Positions 16,348 through 24,707 of a stretch of DNA of 64,000 nucleotides are shown here, in pieces. The DNA comes from Flavobacterium sp. GTDB lineage: Bacteria; Bacteroidota; Bacteroidia; Flavobacteriales; Flavobacteriaceae. The notes beneath the pieces are model-generated. The model did no database searches, was not told the origin of the DNA, and saw nothing but the letters and a program-made list of their open reading frames with translations. How positions within the stretch are numbered: the stretch's first letter is position 1; each line of letters starts with the position of its first letter. The DNA lies in contig JAHEZJ010000001.1 of NCBI GenBank assembly GCA_023251135.1, positions 157,047 through 221,046 on the forward strand, written 5' to 3'. Both the position numbers and the translations under genes were made by a program.

Positions 16348-19300
16348 TTAATGAGTATGTTTAGGATTAAAACCATCTTCGCTTAATTCTGTTGGCGTAT
16401 AATCGGCGAACATTTCAGTTTCGTAATTGATTTTTTCTCCTTTAGAGAATTTATGAATAATTTTCTCCATGATATTATAAATTACCGGAACTACAATTAA
16501 GGTAAGGAATAAAGACGAAATCAATCCTCCGATAATTACCCATGCCAAACCGTTTTTCCATTCAGCTCCTGCTCCTGATGCCAAAGCAATTGGGAACATA
16601 CCAAATACCATCGCAATAGTTGTCATCAAAATTGGACGCAAACGAGCGTGGTTGGCCTGAATTAATGCTGTTCGGATAGATTCACCTGCAGCTCTTCTCT
16701 GGTTGGTGTAATCGACCAACATGATCGCATTCTTACACACCAGACCGATCAACATGATGATCCCCAAAATCGTAAAGATGTTCAATGAGTTGTTGGTCAA
16801 AGCCAGGGCTAACATCGCACCGATAAACGAAAGCGGGATAGCAAACAATACCACAAACGGGTGAACGAAGCTGTCATAAAGTCCAACCATTACCAAGTAA
16901 ACCAAAATAATAGCGGCTAATAAAGCGATTCCTAAAGTACCAAATCCTTCCGATTGGTTCTCCTGATCACCACCCCAGATGTAGTTTACACCTGCCGGTT
17001 TTTTCAGTTTGTCTAATTTCACCTGCCATTGTTGAACGATTGTTCCTGACGGTACTCCAACGTTTTGTCCTTTTACCGTTACCGAAGCCGATTTATCTCT
17101 ACGCTCTAACTGGCTAGGTCCTGATCCTTCTGTAATGTCGGCAAACTGAGATAGTTTAATTTGTTGACCAGCTGCATTGATAAAAATCAGATTACTAACG
17201 TCTGTAATACTTTTTCTGTCAAAGGCATTGTATCTGATGTTGATGTCATATTCGTATTCACCAGCTCGGTATTTACCATCGGTATTTCCACTAAAAGCAG
17301 TCTGCATGGTTAAACCAACTGTTTGAAGTGTTAAACCTAATGCTGCCATTTTATCACGATCTACCTTAACGTTGATCTCCGGGTTTCCGTCCTCAACCGT
17401 TAATTTAATCTCTGTGGTTCCCGGAATAGTACGCAATTCTGCTTCTGCCAGTTTCGCAAATGCCATCGCACTTTCTGTTGACGGACCTGTTACGATCAAT
17501 CCTAATGTAGCATCCTCAGCAGTTCCTAAGATACCTACCGGAACTGTTTTTACTTTAGCTCCAACCAGTACTTTTTCTAACTTACGTTTGATTTTTGCTG
17601 CATAAACGTTAGCATCATCTGTACGGTCTTTTTGCTCAATCATTTTTACGTCAATCTCTGCTTTGTAAGCCGTTGCTTGCGATGCTCCAAAACCTTCACT
17701 GGTTTGTCCTACCGTTGTAATCTGACTGTGCACATATTCCTGTGCTTTCAAATACGCTTCTGCCTTTTGGGTCATGAAGTTGGTTTGCTCTAACGAAGCG
17801 TCTTTCGGCATTTCGATCTGAACTAAGAACTCCCCACTATCAGAAGAAGCAAAGAACTCCCCTCCAATGAAACCACCAGCCATTAAACCAATTGTAGAAG
17901 CAAAAAACAATACAATTACTACTGCAAATGTTTTAATATAATGGTCCAGACACCAGGTTAACAAGTGAGAAACCCAATCCGTGAAACGTGTCAAATAACT
18001 TTCGAAACCAAGAATGATTCTTCCAAATAAGTTCTTTCCTTCAATATGCTCTAATTTACCATAACGGGATGATAACCATGGAATAATTGTAAACGAAGCT
18101 AAAAGCGACAACATGGTCGAAATAATTACCGTAACACAGAATTGTGTAATAATATCAGAAACCAAACCAGAACTCATCGCAATAGGCAAGAATACCACCA
18201 CAATTACTAAAGTAATCGAAGTTACAGTTCCACCAATTTCGGCTGTTCCGTCGTACGAAGCACGAATTCGGCTCTTACCCATCTCCATGTGCCTGTAGAT
18301 GTTCTCCAGTACCACAATCGCATCATCCACAAGAATACCTACCACAAGAGAAAGTCCTAATAAACTCATTAAGTTCAGGGTGTATCCCATTAAATAAATA
18401 CCGATAAAAGTAGCAATCAAAGATGCCGGAATCGATACCATTACAATCAGCGAGTTTCTGATACTGTGCAAGAAGAACAACATTACAAAAGCTACCAGTA
18501 TTACCGCAATCAATAAATCGTGTACTACAGAATCTGCCGCCTCTAATGTAAAAATGGTACTGTCTTTTGCTACTTCCAGTTTTAACTGGTTTACTTTATA
18601 ATCTTTTTCAAGAGTCGCAATTGTTGCTAATAAATGCTCACTTACCGCAACCGCATTAGCGTCTGATTGTTTTACAATTTGCAAAACGATCGCACTTTTC
18701 TGATCTACACGTGATATTTTTTCAGCAATCTTTTGTGTATCCTGAACATCGGCAATATCACTTAAACGAACCTGAATTCCGTTTTGAGAAGAAACCACTA
18801 AGTTTCTTAATTCTTCAACACTTTTGTATTTACCCGCTAAACGGATTAATATTTTTTGCTCACGCGTCTGGATGTTACCCGTTGGGAAATCCAAATTTGA
18901 AGTCAGAATGTTTTGTTGTACCTGCGGAACAGATAATCCGTAGCCCTGCATTTTTAATGCATCAAGGTTTACCTGAATTTCACGCTCTGAACCACCAATA
19001 ATGTTTACCTGAGCCACACCTTGTACACGGGATAAAATAGGAGCAATTTTTTTGTCAATTAAGTCATAAAATTCTGCTTCGTCCATTTTTCCGTTGGCAC
19101 CAAGCGTCATGATTGGTAAATCACTCAGCGAGAATTTGGTTAGTGCCGGTGTTTTCACATCATCGGGTAAATCACTAATAATCGCGTTTATTTTTCGCTG
19201 TGCATCATTCAAAGAGAAATCGACTTTTGCATTTGAAGTCAGTGTAATCGAAACAATAGACAAACTCTCGTACGATTTCGAGTCAATTTTCTTGACATTC

Positions 19301-19524
19301 TCCAGGGATGCGATCGCATCTTCAATTTTCTTGGTCACTGTATTTTCTACCTCACTAGGAGAAGCTCCAGGATAGATAGTAGAAATGGTAATAACGTTTT
19401 GTTCAAATTTCGGGATCAGCTCATAACCTAACTGGCTGTAGCTAAACAGTCCACCTAATGTTAGAATTGTAAACAATACAATTACTAACGACGGACGTTT
19501 TATGGATATTTCGGCTAATTTCAT
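16348..19524 (-). CDS. RND efflux permease, HAE-1/AcrB type
   Basis: The product has 1058 residues, the full length for the family. Features are the N-terminal TM1 start (SIKRPSLVIVLFTILTLGG), large periplasmic loops, and TM4 with the proton-relay Asp pair (VVGILVDDAIVVLENIYRHME). The TM10-12 block follows (LVCKNAIMLVDYTNQRRAAG, then ARLRPILMTTIAMVFGMFPIA). It takes up amphiphilic compounds from the periplasm or inner membrane and drives them out through the adaptor and TolC-like channel encoded just upstream, using proton flux. It is the third gene of a tetR-tolC-adaptor-permease operon on the reverse strand. A 92-bp gap of low-complexity GGCTTTAGGC-type repeats separates it from the adaptor gene. 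The substrate range cannot be read from sequence. Confidence 0.95.
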   Translation of the reverse strand: MKLAEISIKRPSLVIVLFTILTLGGLFSYSQLGYELIPKFEQNVITISTIYPGASPSEVENTVTKKIEDAIASLENVKKIDSKSYESLSIVSITLTSNAKVDFSLNDAQRKINAIISDLPDDVKTPALTKFSLSDLPIMTLGANGKMDEAEFYDLIDKKIAPILSRVQGVAQVNIIGGSEREIQVNLDALKMQGYGLSVPQVQQNILTSNLDFPTGNIQTREQKILIRLAGKYKSVEELRNLVVSSQNGIQVRLSDIADVQDTQKIAEKISRVDQKSAIVLQIVKQSDANAVAVSEHLLATIATLEKDYKVNQLKLEVAKDSTIFTLEAADSVVHDLLIAVILVAFVMLFFLHSIRNSLIVMVSIPASLIATFIGIYLMGYTLNLMSLLGLSLVVGILVDDAIVVLENIYRHMEMGKSRIRASYDGTAEIGGTVTSITLVIVVVFLPIAMSSGLVSDIITQFCVTVIISTMLSLLASFTIIPWLSSRYGKLEHIEGKNLFGRIILGFESYLTRFTDWVSHLLTWCLDHYIKTFAVVIVLFFASTIGLMAGGFIGGEFFASSDSGEFLVQIEMPKDASLEQTNFMTQKAEAYLKAQEYVHSQITTVGQTSEGFGASQATAYKAEIDVKMIEQKDRTDDANVYAAKIKRKLEKVLVGAKVKTVPVGILGTAEDATLGLIVTGPSTESAMAFAKLAEAELRTIPGTTEIKLTVEDGNPEINVKVDRDKMAALGLTLQTVGLTMQTAFSGNTDGKYRAGEYEYDINIRYNAFDRKSITDVSNLIFINAAGQQIKLSQFADITEGSGPSQLERRDKSASVTVKGQNVGVPSGTIVQQWQVKLDKLKKPAGVNYIWGGDQENQSEGFGTLGIALLAAIILVYLVMVGLYDSFVHPFVVLFAIPLSFIGAMLALALTNNSLNIFTILGIIMLIGLVCKNAIMLVDYTNQRRAAGESIRTALIQANHARLRPILMTTIAMVFGMFPIALASGAGAEWKNGLAWVIIGGLISSLFLTLIVVPVIYNIMEKIIHKFSKGEKINYETEMFADYTPTELSEDGFNPKHTH

Positions 19525-19616
19525 ATATGTTATTTTAGGCTGTAGGCTATACGCTGTAGGCTTTAGGCTCTTATTAAAGGCTTAAAGCTTACGGCGTAAG
19601 GCTTAAAGCGGTACAA
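19525..19616. repeat. Low-complexity intergenic repeat in the efflux operon
   Basis: Degenerate short direct repeats (GGCTGTAGGCT, GGCTTTAGGC, GGCTTAAAGC) include a small hairpin, CTTACG...CGTAAG. The stretch lies between adaptor and permease genes and would be transcribed. This kind of intergenic filler recurs in the nuo and suc operons with other core words. Confidence 0.5.
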
Positions 19617-20684
19617 TTATTTAATAATTTCTACTGAGTTACCGTCTTGCAGGTTAATTTGACCTGTAATTATTACAGTTTCTCCATCAGTTAATCCGTT
19701 GATGATCTCTACTTTATCACCTAAAATTCTTCCAGCGGTTACTTTTCTTAATTTTGCAGTACCTTTTTCTACTACAAAAATCTCGTTACTGCTCACACTT
19801 CCTACGAATGCATTTCTAGGTACCACCATAAGGTGTTGTTTTTGTTGTTTCGATGCAAAGTTTGCCGTTCCGTACATACCCGCTTTCAGGTCATTGTTGG
19901 TATTGTTTGTAATTTCAATTTCAACCGGGAAGTTTAAAGACTCATCTGCTTTTGCAGCGATGAAAGTAATTTTCCCTGAAAACGATTTGTCCGGGTAAAC
20001 ACTTGCTGATACATTAATGTTATCTCCAACTTTTAAACTCGCTACCTGATTTTCGTTTACCGTAACGACCAATTTTAATTTAGAAACGTTTACGATATCA
20101 AACAATGCTGTTGCTGGCATACCTGTTAAGATAGATCCCGGCTCTATGTATTTTTTATTGATAAAACCGTTGATTGGCGCTTTTACTCTGGTATCACCAA
20201 CATCAATTTTAGCTTGTGTATATTGAGATTGTGCATTTGTCAACGCTAATCTTGCCTGATCCAGTTGTTGTTTGGTAACACCTCCTGTTTTAAACGCATT
20301 TTCGTATCTGCTATAATCTGATTTTGCATTTTGATACGCTGCTTCTGCTGCCTGTGCGTTTACATTAATAACGTCTCCTCTCATGGTCAATAAGGTTTGA
20401 CCTACTCTTACGTAGTCTCCTTCTTTAGCCAGAACGCTGATTACTTTTCCTGATTTTTCAGCAGAAAATGTCAATTGCTGAATCGGTTGAAAATTTCCGT
20501 TGGCTACGAAATCCAGTGAAACTTCTTCTGTTTTTACAGGAGATACTTTTACGGAAACGGCAGCATTTTTTTCGGCTACGATATCTGTTTTCTCCTTGTT
20601 CTCTTTCTTATTATTATTTAAGACATATCCAATCACACCCAAGGCTGCAATTATGATTACGATTGTTATAATAGTTTTCTTCAT
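19617..20684 (-). CDS. RND efflux periplasmic adaptor (HlyD/MFP family)
   Basis: The product has 355 residues. An N-terminal membrane anchor (TIITIVIIIAALGVIGYVL) precedes a lipoyl-like half (GKVISVLAKEGDYVRVGQTL). An alpha-hairpin follows (NAQAAEAAYQNAKSDYSRYE through LALTNAQSQYTQAKID), then the second lipoyl half (DTRVKAPINGFINKKYIEPG). Beta-barrel and membrane-proximal domains end in ITGQINLQDGNSVEI. It bridges the permease and the TolC-like channel. It lies 9 bp downstream of the tolC-like gene, which fits co-transcription. Confidence 0.93.
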   Translation of the reverse strand: MKKTIITIVIIIAALGVIGYVLNNNKKENKEKTDIVAEKNAAVSVKVSPVKTEEVSLDFVANGNFQPIQQLTFSAEKSGKVISVLAKEGDYVRVGQTLLTMRGDVINVNAQAAEAAYQNAKSDYSRYENAFKTGGVTKQQLDQARLALTNAQSQYTQAKIDVGDTRVKAPINGFINKKYIEPGSILTGMPATALFDIVNVSKLKLVVTVNENQVASLKVGDNINVSASVYPDKSFSGKITFIAAKADESLNFPVEIEITNNTNNDLKAGMYGTANFASKQQKQHLMVVPRNAFVGSVSSNEIFVVEKGTAKLRKVTAGRILGDKVEIINGLTDGETVIITGQINLQDGNSVEIIK

Positions 20685-20693
20685 TGTAATTAG

Positions 20694-22028
20694 TTATTTA
20701 ATAAGAGTTTTAAGTTGACCTTTTGATTTGATTAGTGCTACTTCGGCAATTTTGTAATTCAAAATCGCTCTGGTATAATTATTTTGTGCTTCAAGTGATG
20801 CGTTTTCTGCATCTAATAAGTCTGTTAAAGACGCCAATCCCTGAAGGTAATTGTTTTTTGTATTGCTTAAGATTTCATTCGCCAGACGCATATTTTCCTT
20901 TTGATTATTAATGGTCACAAGGTTATTGTCCATTTCTGTTGTTGCATTTTTATAATCTAAATCAAGTGAAAGTTTGGTGTCCTTCATATCTTCTTCAAGC
21001 GATCTAAGTTCAACATCTGCCTGTCTTACTTTTGCACGGGTTCCAAATCCTGTAAAGATTGGTACGTGCAGATTTAATGCAATTGCAGAGAAATCGGACC
21101 AGTATACTCCCTGAGAAGGTTTAGCAAACCAAGGCATTTGAGGTCCCTGACCAATATAGTTGTAACCCGCAGTTAATGAAAGTGTTGGATAATATCCTGC
21201 TTCAACTGCTTTTTTATTGAATACTAAAAGTTCCTGTTGTTTTTTCAAAAGCAGATACTCTGTTCTGGTTTCAGTATTAGGTGCTTCTGCTAAAGCAGCC
21301 GGTACCACTTCAAATTCTTCTTTTGGAATATCAATTACCGTTTCAATAGGCATTCCCATATAAAACTTTAAAGCATTCTCCTGTAAAGTAATTTGATTTT
21401 TAATTTGTTGACGCTCTGTATCAATGTTTGACATTTTTACGATCATACGGTCTAAGTCAATTTTCTTAGCCAGTCCGTTATCAAATTGTCCTTTTACGAT
21501 ATCGCGAACTTTAGTGGTATTTACAAAACTACTGTCTAACAAAGTCAGTCTTTCGCGTTGCACATAAACAGAGTAATAATTGTTTGCAACTCTTTCAATT
21601 ACTTGTTCTTCTGTTAACTGATCGTTTATCTGATAAAACTCACGAGTAGATCTTGCTGCTCTTAATCCTGTAAAAACAGATTGATCGAATAGTGTTTGAG
21701 TTAAAGAAACTCCTGCATTTGAAGTCCATTTTTGACCAAATGCCGCCTGAATTGTAGTTCCCGGTGCACCAAATCCCGCACCATCGATTACTGTGGTTTG
21801 AATGATCGGATTGTGAGTTAGATTTCCGTTGGCAGAAATTTGAGGTAACGCTCTTGAACGTACTTCCTGAATTTTATACTCACTGTTTTCAACCTGTAAT
21901 CTTGCTTTTCTCGCATCCGCTTTGTTTTCAAGCGCATACGTAATAGCTTCTTTCAGGGTTAGGATTTTGACTTGTGCGTTGGCAGTCAAGCCAATAGAAC
22001 ACAAAAATATAAGAATTATTCGTTTCAT
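20694..22028 (-). CDS. TolC-family outer membrane efflux protein
   Basis: The product has 444 residues. A signal peptide (MKRIILIFLCSIGLTANAQ) is followed by two structural repeats of the outer-membrane efflux protein family. The long helices are visible as heptad-like stretches (ITYALENKADARKARLQVEN; DLDYKNATTEMDNNLVTINNQ; SLEAQNNYTRAILNYKIAEV). As a trimer it would give the outer-membrane channel of the efflux pump. It is the first structural gene after the TetR regulator, with a 10-bp gap. Confidence 0.92.
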   Translation of the reverse strand: MKRIILIFLCSIGLTANAQVKILTLKEAITYALENKADARKARLQVENSEYKIQEVRSRALPQISANGNLTHNPIIQTTVIDGAGFGAPGTTIQAAFGQKWTSNAGVSLTQTLFDQSVFTGLRAARSTREFYQINDQLTEEQVIERVANNYYSVYVQRERLTLLDSSFVNTTKVRDIVKGQFDNGLAKKIDLDRMIVKMSNIDTERQQIKNQITLQENALKFYMGMPIETVIDIPKEEFEVVPAALAEAPNTETRTEYLLLKKQQELLVFNKKAVEAGYYPTLSLTAGYNYIGQGPQMPWFAKPSQGVYWSDFSAIALNLHVPIFTGFGTRAKVRQADVELRSLEEDMKDTKLSLDLDYKNATTEMDNNLVTINNQKENMRLANEILSNTKNNYLQGLASLTDLLDAENASLEAQNNYTRAILNYKIAEVALIKSKGQLKTLIK

Positions 22029-22038
22029 AGATTGATGA

Positions 22039-22638
22039 TTAAATAGTAATTTTTTTAAGTTGTTTTTCCAATTCCGGTATTCCTTTTTCTGTTGCCATAG
22101 CTCTGGTGTGATATTCCAGTGCCTCTAACTCTATTTTTTGTGCTTCCCGTTCTGAAACAGTCGTTTCGTTGATGTGAAAAATAAGCGTATAATAAAATTT
22201 CACATAAATATCTATATTCAGATCTTTACGATAAAGCCCCTCACGAATTCCTTTTTCAATATTCGCTCTGAACCAATGACTGCACAAATCGATCTCCTGA
22301 CTCAATATGTTTTGATAAATTTCAGGATAGTGCTTTTTCAATTGATAAATAGGAGAAGTATCCATATTATTTTTAAACATATCTCTAAACATTTCTCTGA
22401 TTTCAAAATTCTCATGAATCGCATTATGACCTTTCGCTACAATTGTATCAATGATTTCATGAACCTGTTTATGAACTAATGATGTGCTCTCTTCAATCAA
22501 AACCTCTTTATTACAGAAATATTTGTAGATCGTTTTTTTCGAAATACACATTTCTCCCGCAATATCATCCATTGTAACACTTTTGAAACCAAGTTTTAAA
22601 AACAGCTCACTTGCTTTTGATATAATTTTCTCTTTCAT
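22039..22638 (-). CDS. TetR/AcrR family transcriptional regulator of the efflux operon
   Basis: The product has 199 residues from the ATG at 22636-22638; the longer frame starts at a TTG only 12 bp upstream, almost on the predicted transcription start. The N-terminal helix-turn-helix is ISKASELFLKLGFKSVTMDD then IAGEMCISKKTIYKYFCNKE, standard for the family. The all-helical C-terminal half would bind an inducer. It is the first gene of the efflux operon, so it should repress its own operon. A GGAAACT-N15-AGTTTCC inverted repeat (22672-22700) covers the region just upstream of its TATCTTTG box. Related sites flank the promoter of the neighbouring yceI-like gene. Confidence 0.9.
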   Translation of the reverse strand: MKEKIISKASELFLKLGFKSVTMDDIAGEMCISKKTIYKYFCNKEVLIEESTSLVHKQVHEIIDTIVAKGHNAIHENFEIREMFRDMFKNNMDTSPIYQLKKHYPEIYQNILSQEIDLCSHWFRANIEKGIREGLYRKDLNIDIYVKFYYTLIFHINETTVSEREAQKIELEALEYHTRAMATEKGIPELEKQLKKITI

Positions 22639-22659
22639 TTTAATTTTCAAATTTCATTA

Positions 22660-22667
22660 CAAAGATA
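22660..22667 (-). promoter_or_regulatory. -7 box TATCTTTG of the tetR-efflux operon
   Basis: It matches TAnnTTTG on the reverse strand, 22 nt upstream of the ATG, with a TTTTTTTG stretch at -33 spacing. The operator 22672-22700 overlies the -33 to -12 region. Confidence 0.6.
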
Positions 22668-22671
22668 CTCA

Positions 22672-22700
22672 GGAAACTAAAATCAAAAAAAACAGTTTCC
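22672..22700. promoter_or_regulatory. Operator candidate 1 (GGAAACT-N15-AGTTTCC)
   Basis: Perfect 7-bp arms lie at 22672-22678 and 22694-22700, overlapping the tetR promoter. The same arms recur twice upstream of the yceI-like gene, which points to a shared regulator, most simply the TetR protein. Confidence 0.6.
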
Positions 22701-22746
22701 ATGATTTTTGTAATAATTTTACATTAATTTACACATTAGGTAAGAT

Positions 22747-23268
22747 TTATATGCTAAACTCTAAATTTGCAATAAGCTTTATGTCTTTTCCTAAAGCCAA
22801 ACCTCCATTATGATTGAATGAATTATAATCTAAACCGAAATCCTGACGTTTGATGTCTCCTTTAATTTCAAAAGCAACTTTCTTCTCGCCATTATAGGTA
22901 TTAACCCCTATAAACTCTGCATCAAGTTCTACTACTTTGGTCACATCCTTAATGGTTAAGTCACCTTTGAAAAAATTAATATTGTTGTTTACTTTCTGAA
23001 AGGAAGTCGATTTAAAGCTGATAATCGGATGCTCGTTTACATCAAACAGGTCCTGAAGCTGTAAATAAGTATCGATTTGCTGAAAATTATCAATTTTGTT
23101 GTTGATGTCAAGTGAAAACTCAACCGATGCATCTTCAATTTCGTTGTCTTCAATGTTCACATAACCACCAAATTTATTTGTAGTTCCTCCCATATAAGCG
23201 ATTATCGAATGTCTCATTTTAATTAAAACATCTGACTGGCTAGAATCTAAGGTCCATGTTGTTCTCAT
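22747..23268 (-). CDS. YceI-family lipid-binding protein
   Basis: The product has 173 residues and covers the whole YceI fold. It has W.LD...S.v.f.v+H (TWTLDSSQSDVLIKMRHSII), G.f..f.G.v.., then LQLQDLFDVNEHPIISFKST and GDLTIKDVTKVVELDAEFIG, and ends DIKLIANLEFSI. Family members form a lipocalin-like beta-barrel that binds long-chain isoprenoid or lipid molecules. Most are periplasmic, but no signal peptide is seen here, so this one is probably cytoplasmic. It lies beside a polyprenyl synthase gene (divergent) and the TetR operon. Two operator-like inverted repeats lie in its promoter region, so it is probably co-regulated with the efflux pump. Confidence 0.88.
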   Translation of the reverse strand: MRTTWTLDSSQSDVLIKMRHSIIAYMGGTTNKFGGYVNIEDNEIEDASVEFSLDINNKIDNFQQIDTYLQLQDLFDVNEHPIISFKSTSFQKVNNNINFFKGDLTIKDVTKVVELDAEFIGVNTYNGEKKVAFEIKGDIKRQDFGLDYNSFNHNGGLALGKDIKLIANLEFSI

Positions 23269-23313
23269 AAATTACTGATTTTACTGAGGTTATAAATTAC
23301 TCAACTGTTCCGT

Positions 23314-23341
23314 GGAAACTATTATAGTGTTCTAAGTTTCC
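23314..23341. promoter_or_regulatory. Operator candidate 2 (GGAAACT-N14-AGTTTCC)
   Basis: Perfect 7-bp arms lie downstream of the predicted yceI-like transcription start. Arm and spacing match site 3 and nearly match site 1. Confidence 0.6.
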
Positions 23342-23352
23342 ATTTAACGGTG

Positions 23353-23392
23353 CAAATATAAACAGGAAACTCTGAATACCAAAAAAGTTTCC
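23353..23392 (-). promoter_or_regulatory. yceI-like promoter with operator candidate 3
   Basis: On the reverse strand, TTTTTTGG (23379-23386) and TATATTTG (23353-23360) are 18 bp apart and match the Bacteroidota promoter pattern. GGAAACT-N14-AGTTTCC (23365-23392) fills the space between and around them, as at the tetR promoter. Confidence 0.6.
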
Positions 23393-23507
23393 AAGTTTTT
23401 TCAAAAAAAATTTTAACATCTTACAAAATTGAAGATTAACAGCACATTCCAATCCCTCCCGAATCATTTCAATTTTTAAAAAAAAGGAATAATTGATTAA
23501 TGAATTG

Positions 23508-23515
23508 TATCTTTG
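23508..23515 (+). promoter_or_regulatory. -7 box TATCTTTG of the polyprenyl synthase gene
   Basis: It matches TAnnTTTG and lies inside the 5' extension of the longest frame (ATG at 23500). It supports the start at 23542. Confidence 0.5.
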
Positions 23516-23541
23516 GGCCACGCAAATCAGAATTTCATTTT

Positions 23542-24516
23542 ATGCACGATATTAGTCAGTACCAGGATTTTTTTATTAGTTATTTAAAAAACCAAAGCAT
23601 ACAAAAAGAACCCAAAAATCTTTACGCTCCTATTGAATACATTCTTGGCTTAGGCGGAAAACGCATACGTCCCGTACTTACCCTGATGGCCGCAGAAGTT
23701 TTTAACACCTCTTATACCACGGCACTTCCGGCGGCAATGGCTGTTGAAGTTTTTCATAATTTCTCGCTTGTACATGACGACATTATGGATGATGCGCCTT
23801 TGCGCAGAGGACAGGAAACGGTTCATGAAAAATGGGATCTCAATACCGGAATTCTCTCCGGAGATGCGATGCTTATTCTGGCTTATCAGTATTTTGAGCA
23901 ATACGAACCCCATGTTTTCAGGAATTTAGCAAAACTATTCAGCAAAACCGCTCTTGAAGTTTGCGAAGGACAACAATGGGATGTTGATTTTGAACAAAGA
24001 AATGATGTTACGATTCCGGAATATCTTAAAATGATCGAATATAAAACCGCTGTTCTGGTTGCGGCAGCCATGAAAATGGGAGCCATTGTAGCCGAAACAT
24101 CTGAAAAAGAAGGTGATTTAATTTATGATTTCGGATTGAATCTGGGTCTTGCTTTCCAGCTTCAGGATGATTATCTGGATGCTTTTGGAGATCCGGAAAC
24201 CTTTGGAAAACAAGTAGGCGGAGATATTATCGAAAACAAAAAAACATATTTATACCTTAAAGCAAGGGAATTTTCTTCTCCTGAAAAAGCTTCAGAATTA
24301 GAGCAATTATTCAATTTGCAATTGGACGATAATACAGCTAAAATAGCTACTGCAAAATCCATTTTTAATGCATCAGGAGCTTCAAAAGCAACGCAGGACG
24401 CTATAGAAATGTATACTTTTAAAGCTTTTGAAACGCTTGACCAAATGGATCTTACCGCTGAAAAGAGAAACATTCTGCGCACTTTCGGTGAGAATTTAAT
24501 GGGTAGAAAAGTATAG
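23542..24516 (+). CDS. Polyprenyl (geranylgeranyl/farnesyl-type) diphosphate synthase
   Basis: The product has 324 residues from the ATG at 23542, chosen because a -7 promoter box overlaps the 14-residue extension. Both aspartate-rich motifs are present: DDIMD at about 79-83 in SLVHDDIMDDAPLRRG, and DDYLD at about 209-213 in AFQLQDDYLDAFGD. GGKRIRP (about 38-44) binds the diphosphate. It condenses isopentenyl diphosphate with allylic diphosphates to make polyprenyl chains for menaquinone, undecaprenyl or carotenoid precursors. Product chain length cannot be assigned reliably from sequence; Phe74 and Ser75 lie just before the first motif. It stands alone and is followed by a hairpin repeat. 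Confidence 0.92.
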   Translation: MHDISQYQDFFISYLKNQSIQKEPKNLYAPIEYILGLGGKRIRPVLTLMAAEVFNTSYTTALPAAMAVEVFHNFSLVHDDIMDDAPLRRGQETVHEKWDLNTGILSGDAMLILAYQYFEQYEPHVFRNLAKLFSKTALEVCEGQQWDVDFEQRNDVTIPEYLKMIEYKTAVLVAAAMKMGAIVAETSEKEGDLIYDFGLNLGLAFQLQDDYLDAFGDPETFGKQVGGDIIENKKTYLYLKAREFSSPEKASELEQLFNLQLDDNTAKIATAKSIFNASGASKATQDAIEMYTFKAFETLDQMDLTAEKRNILRTFGENLMGRKV

Positions 24517-24523
24517 CTTCGAC

Positions 24524-24584
24524 TTAGTAAACCCGACAGGTTTTTGAAACCTGTCGGGTTTGTTATTTTAGAATATTAAAAAAG
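24524..24584. repeat. Direct hairpin repeat, copy 1
   Basis: This ~60-bp unit contains AACCCGACAGGTTT / AAACCTGTCGGGTT (perfect arms, short loop), then TTGTTATTTTAG and ATTAAAAAAG. It is repeated 123 bp further on. It may also terminate the polyprenyl synthase transcript. Confidence 0.75.
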
Positions 24585-24646
24585 CTCACAAACTTTATTA
24601 AAATCGAGTGTTACCCTGAGCGAAGTCGAAGGCTGGACAAACTTTA

Positions 24647-24707
24647 TTAGTAAACCCGACTGGTTTTAAAAACCTGTCGGGTTTGTTATTTTAGGATATT
24701 AAAAAAG
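24647..24707. repeat. Direct hairpin repeat, copy 2 (runs into the trehalase stop codon)
   Basis: It is nearly identical to copy 1. Its right end (ATATTAAAAAAG) includes the trehalase stop codon and last codons. One arm has a T for A change (GACTGG against GACAGG), which weakens the hairpin. Between the copies lies one arm of the CTGAGCGAAGTCGAAG repeat. Confidence 0.7.

Noticed and set aside
24600..24640. Transposon end based on the CTGAGCGAAGTCGAAG word
   Set aside because: It is a single arm of a repeat also seen at 4524-4574, and there is no transposase gene or target duplication nearby.
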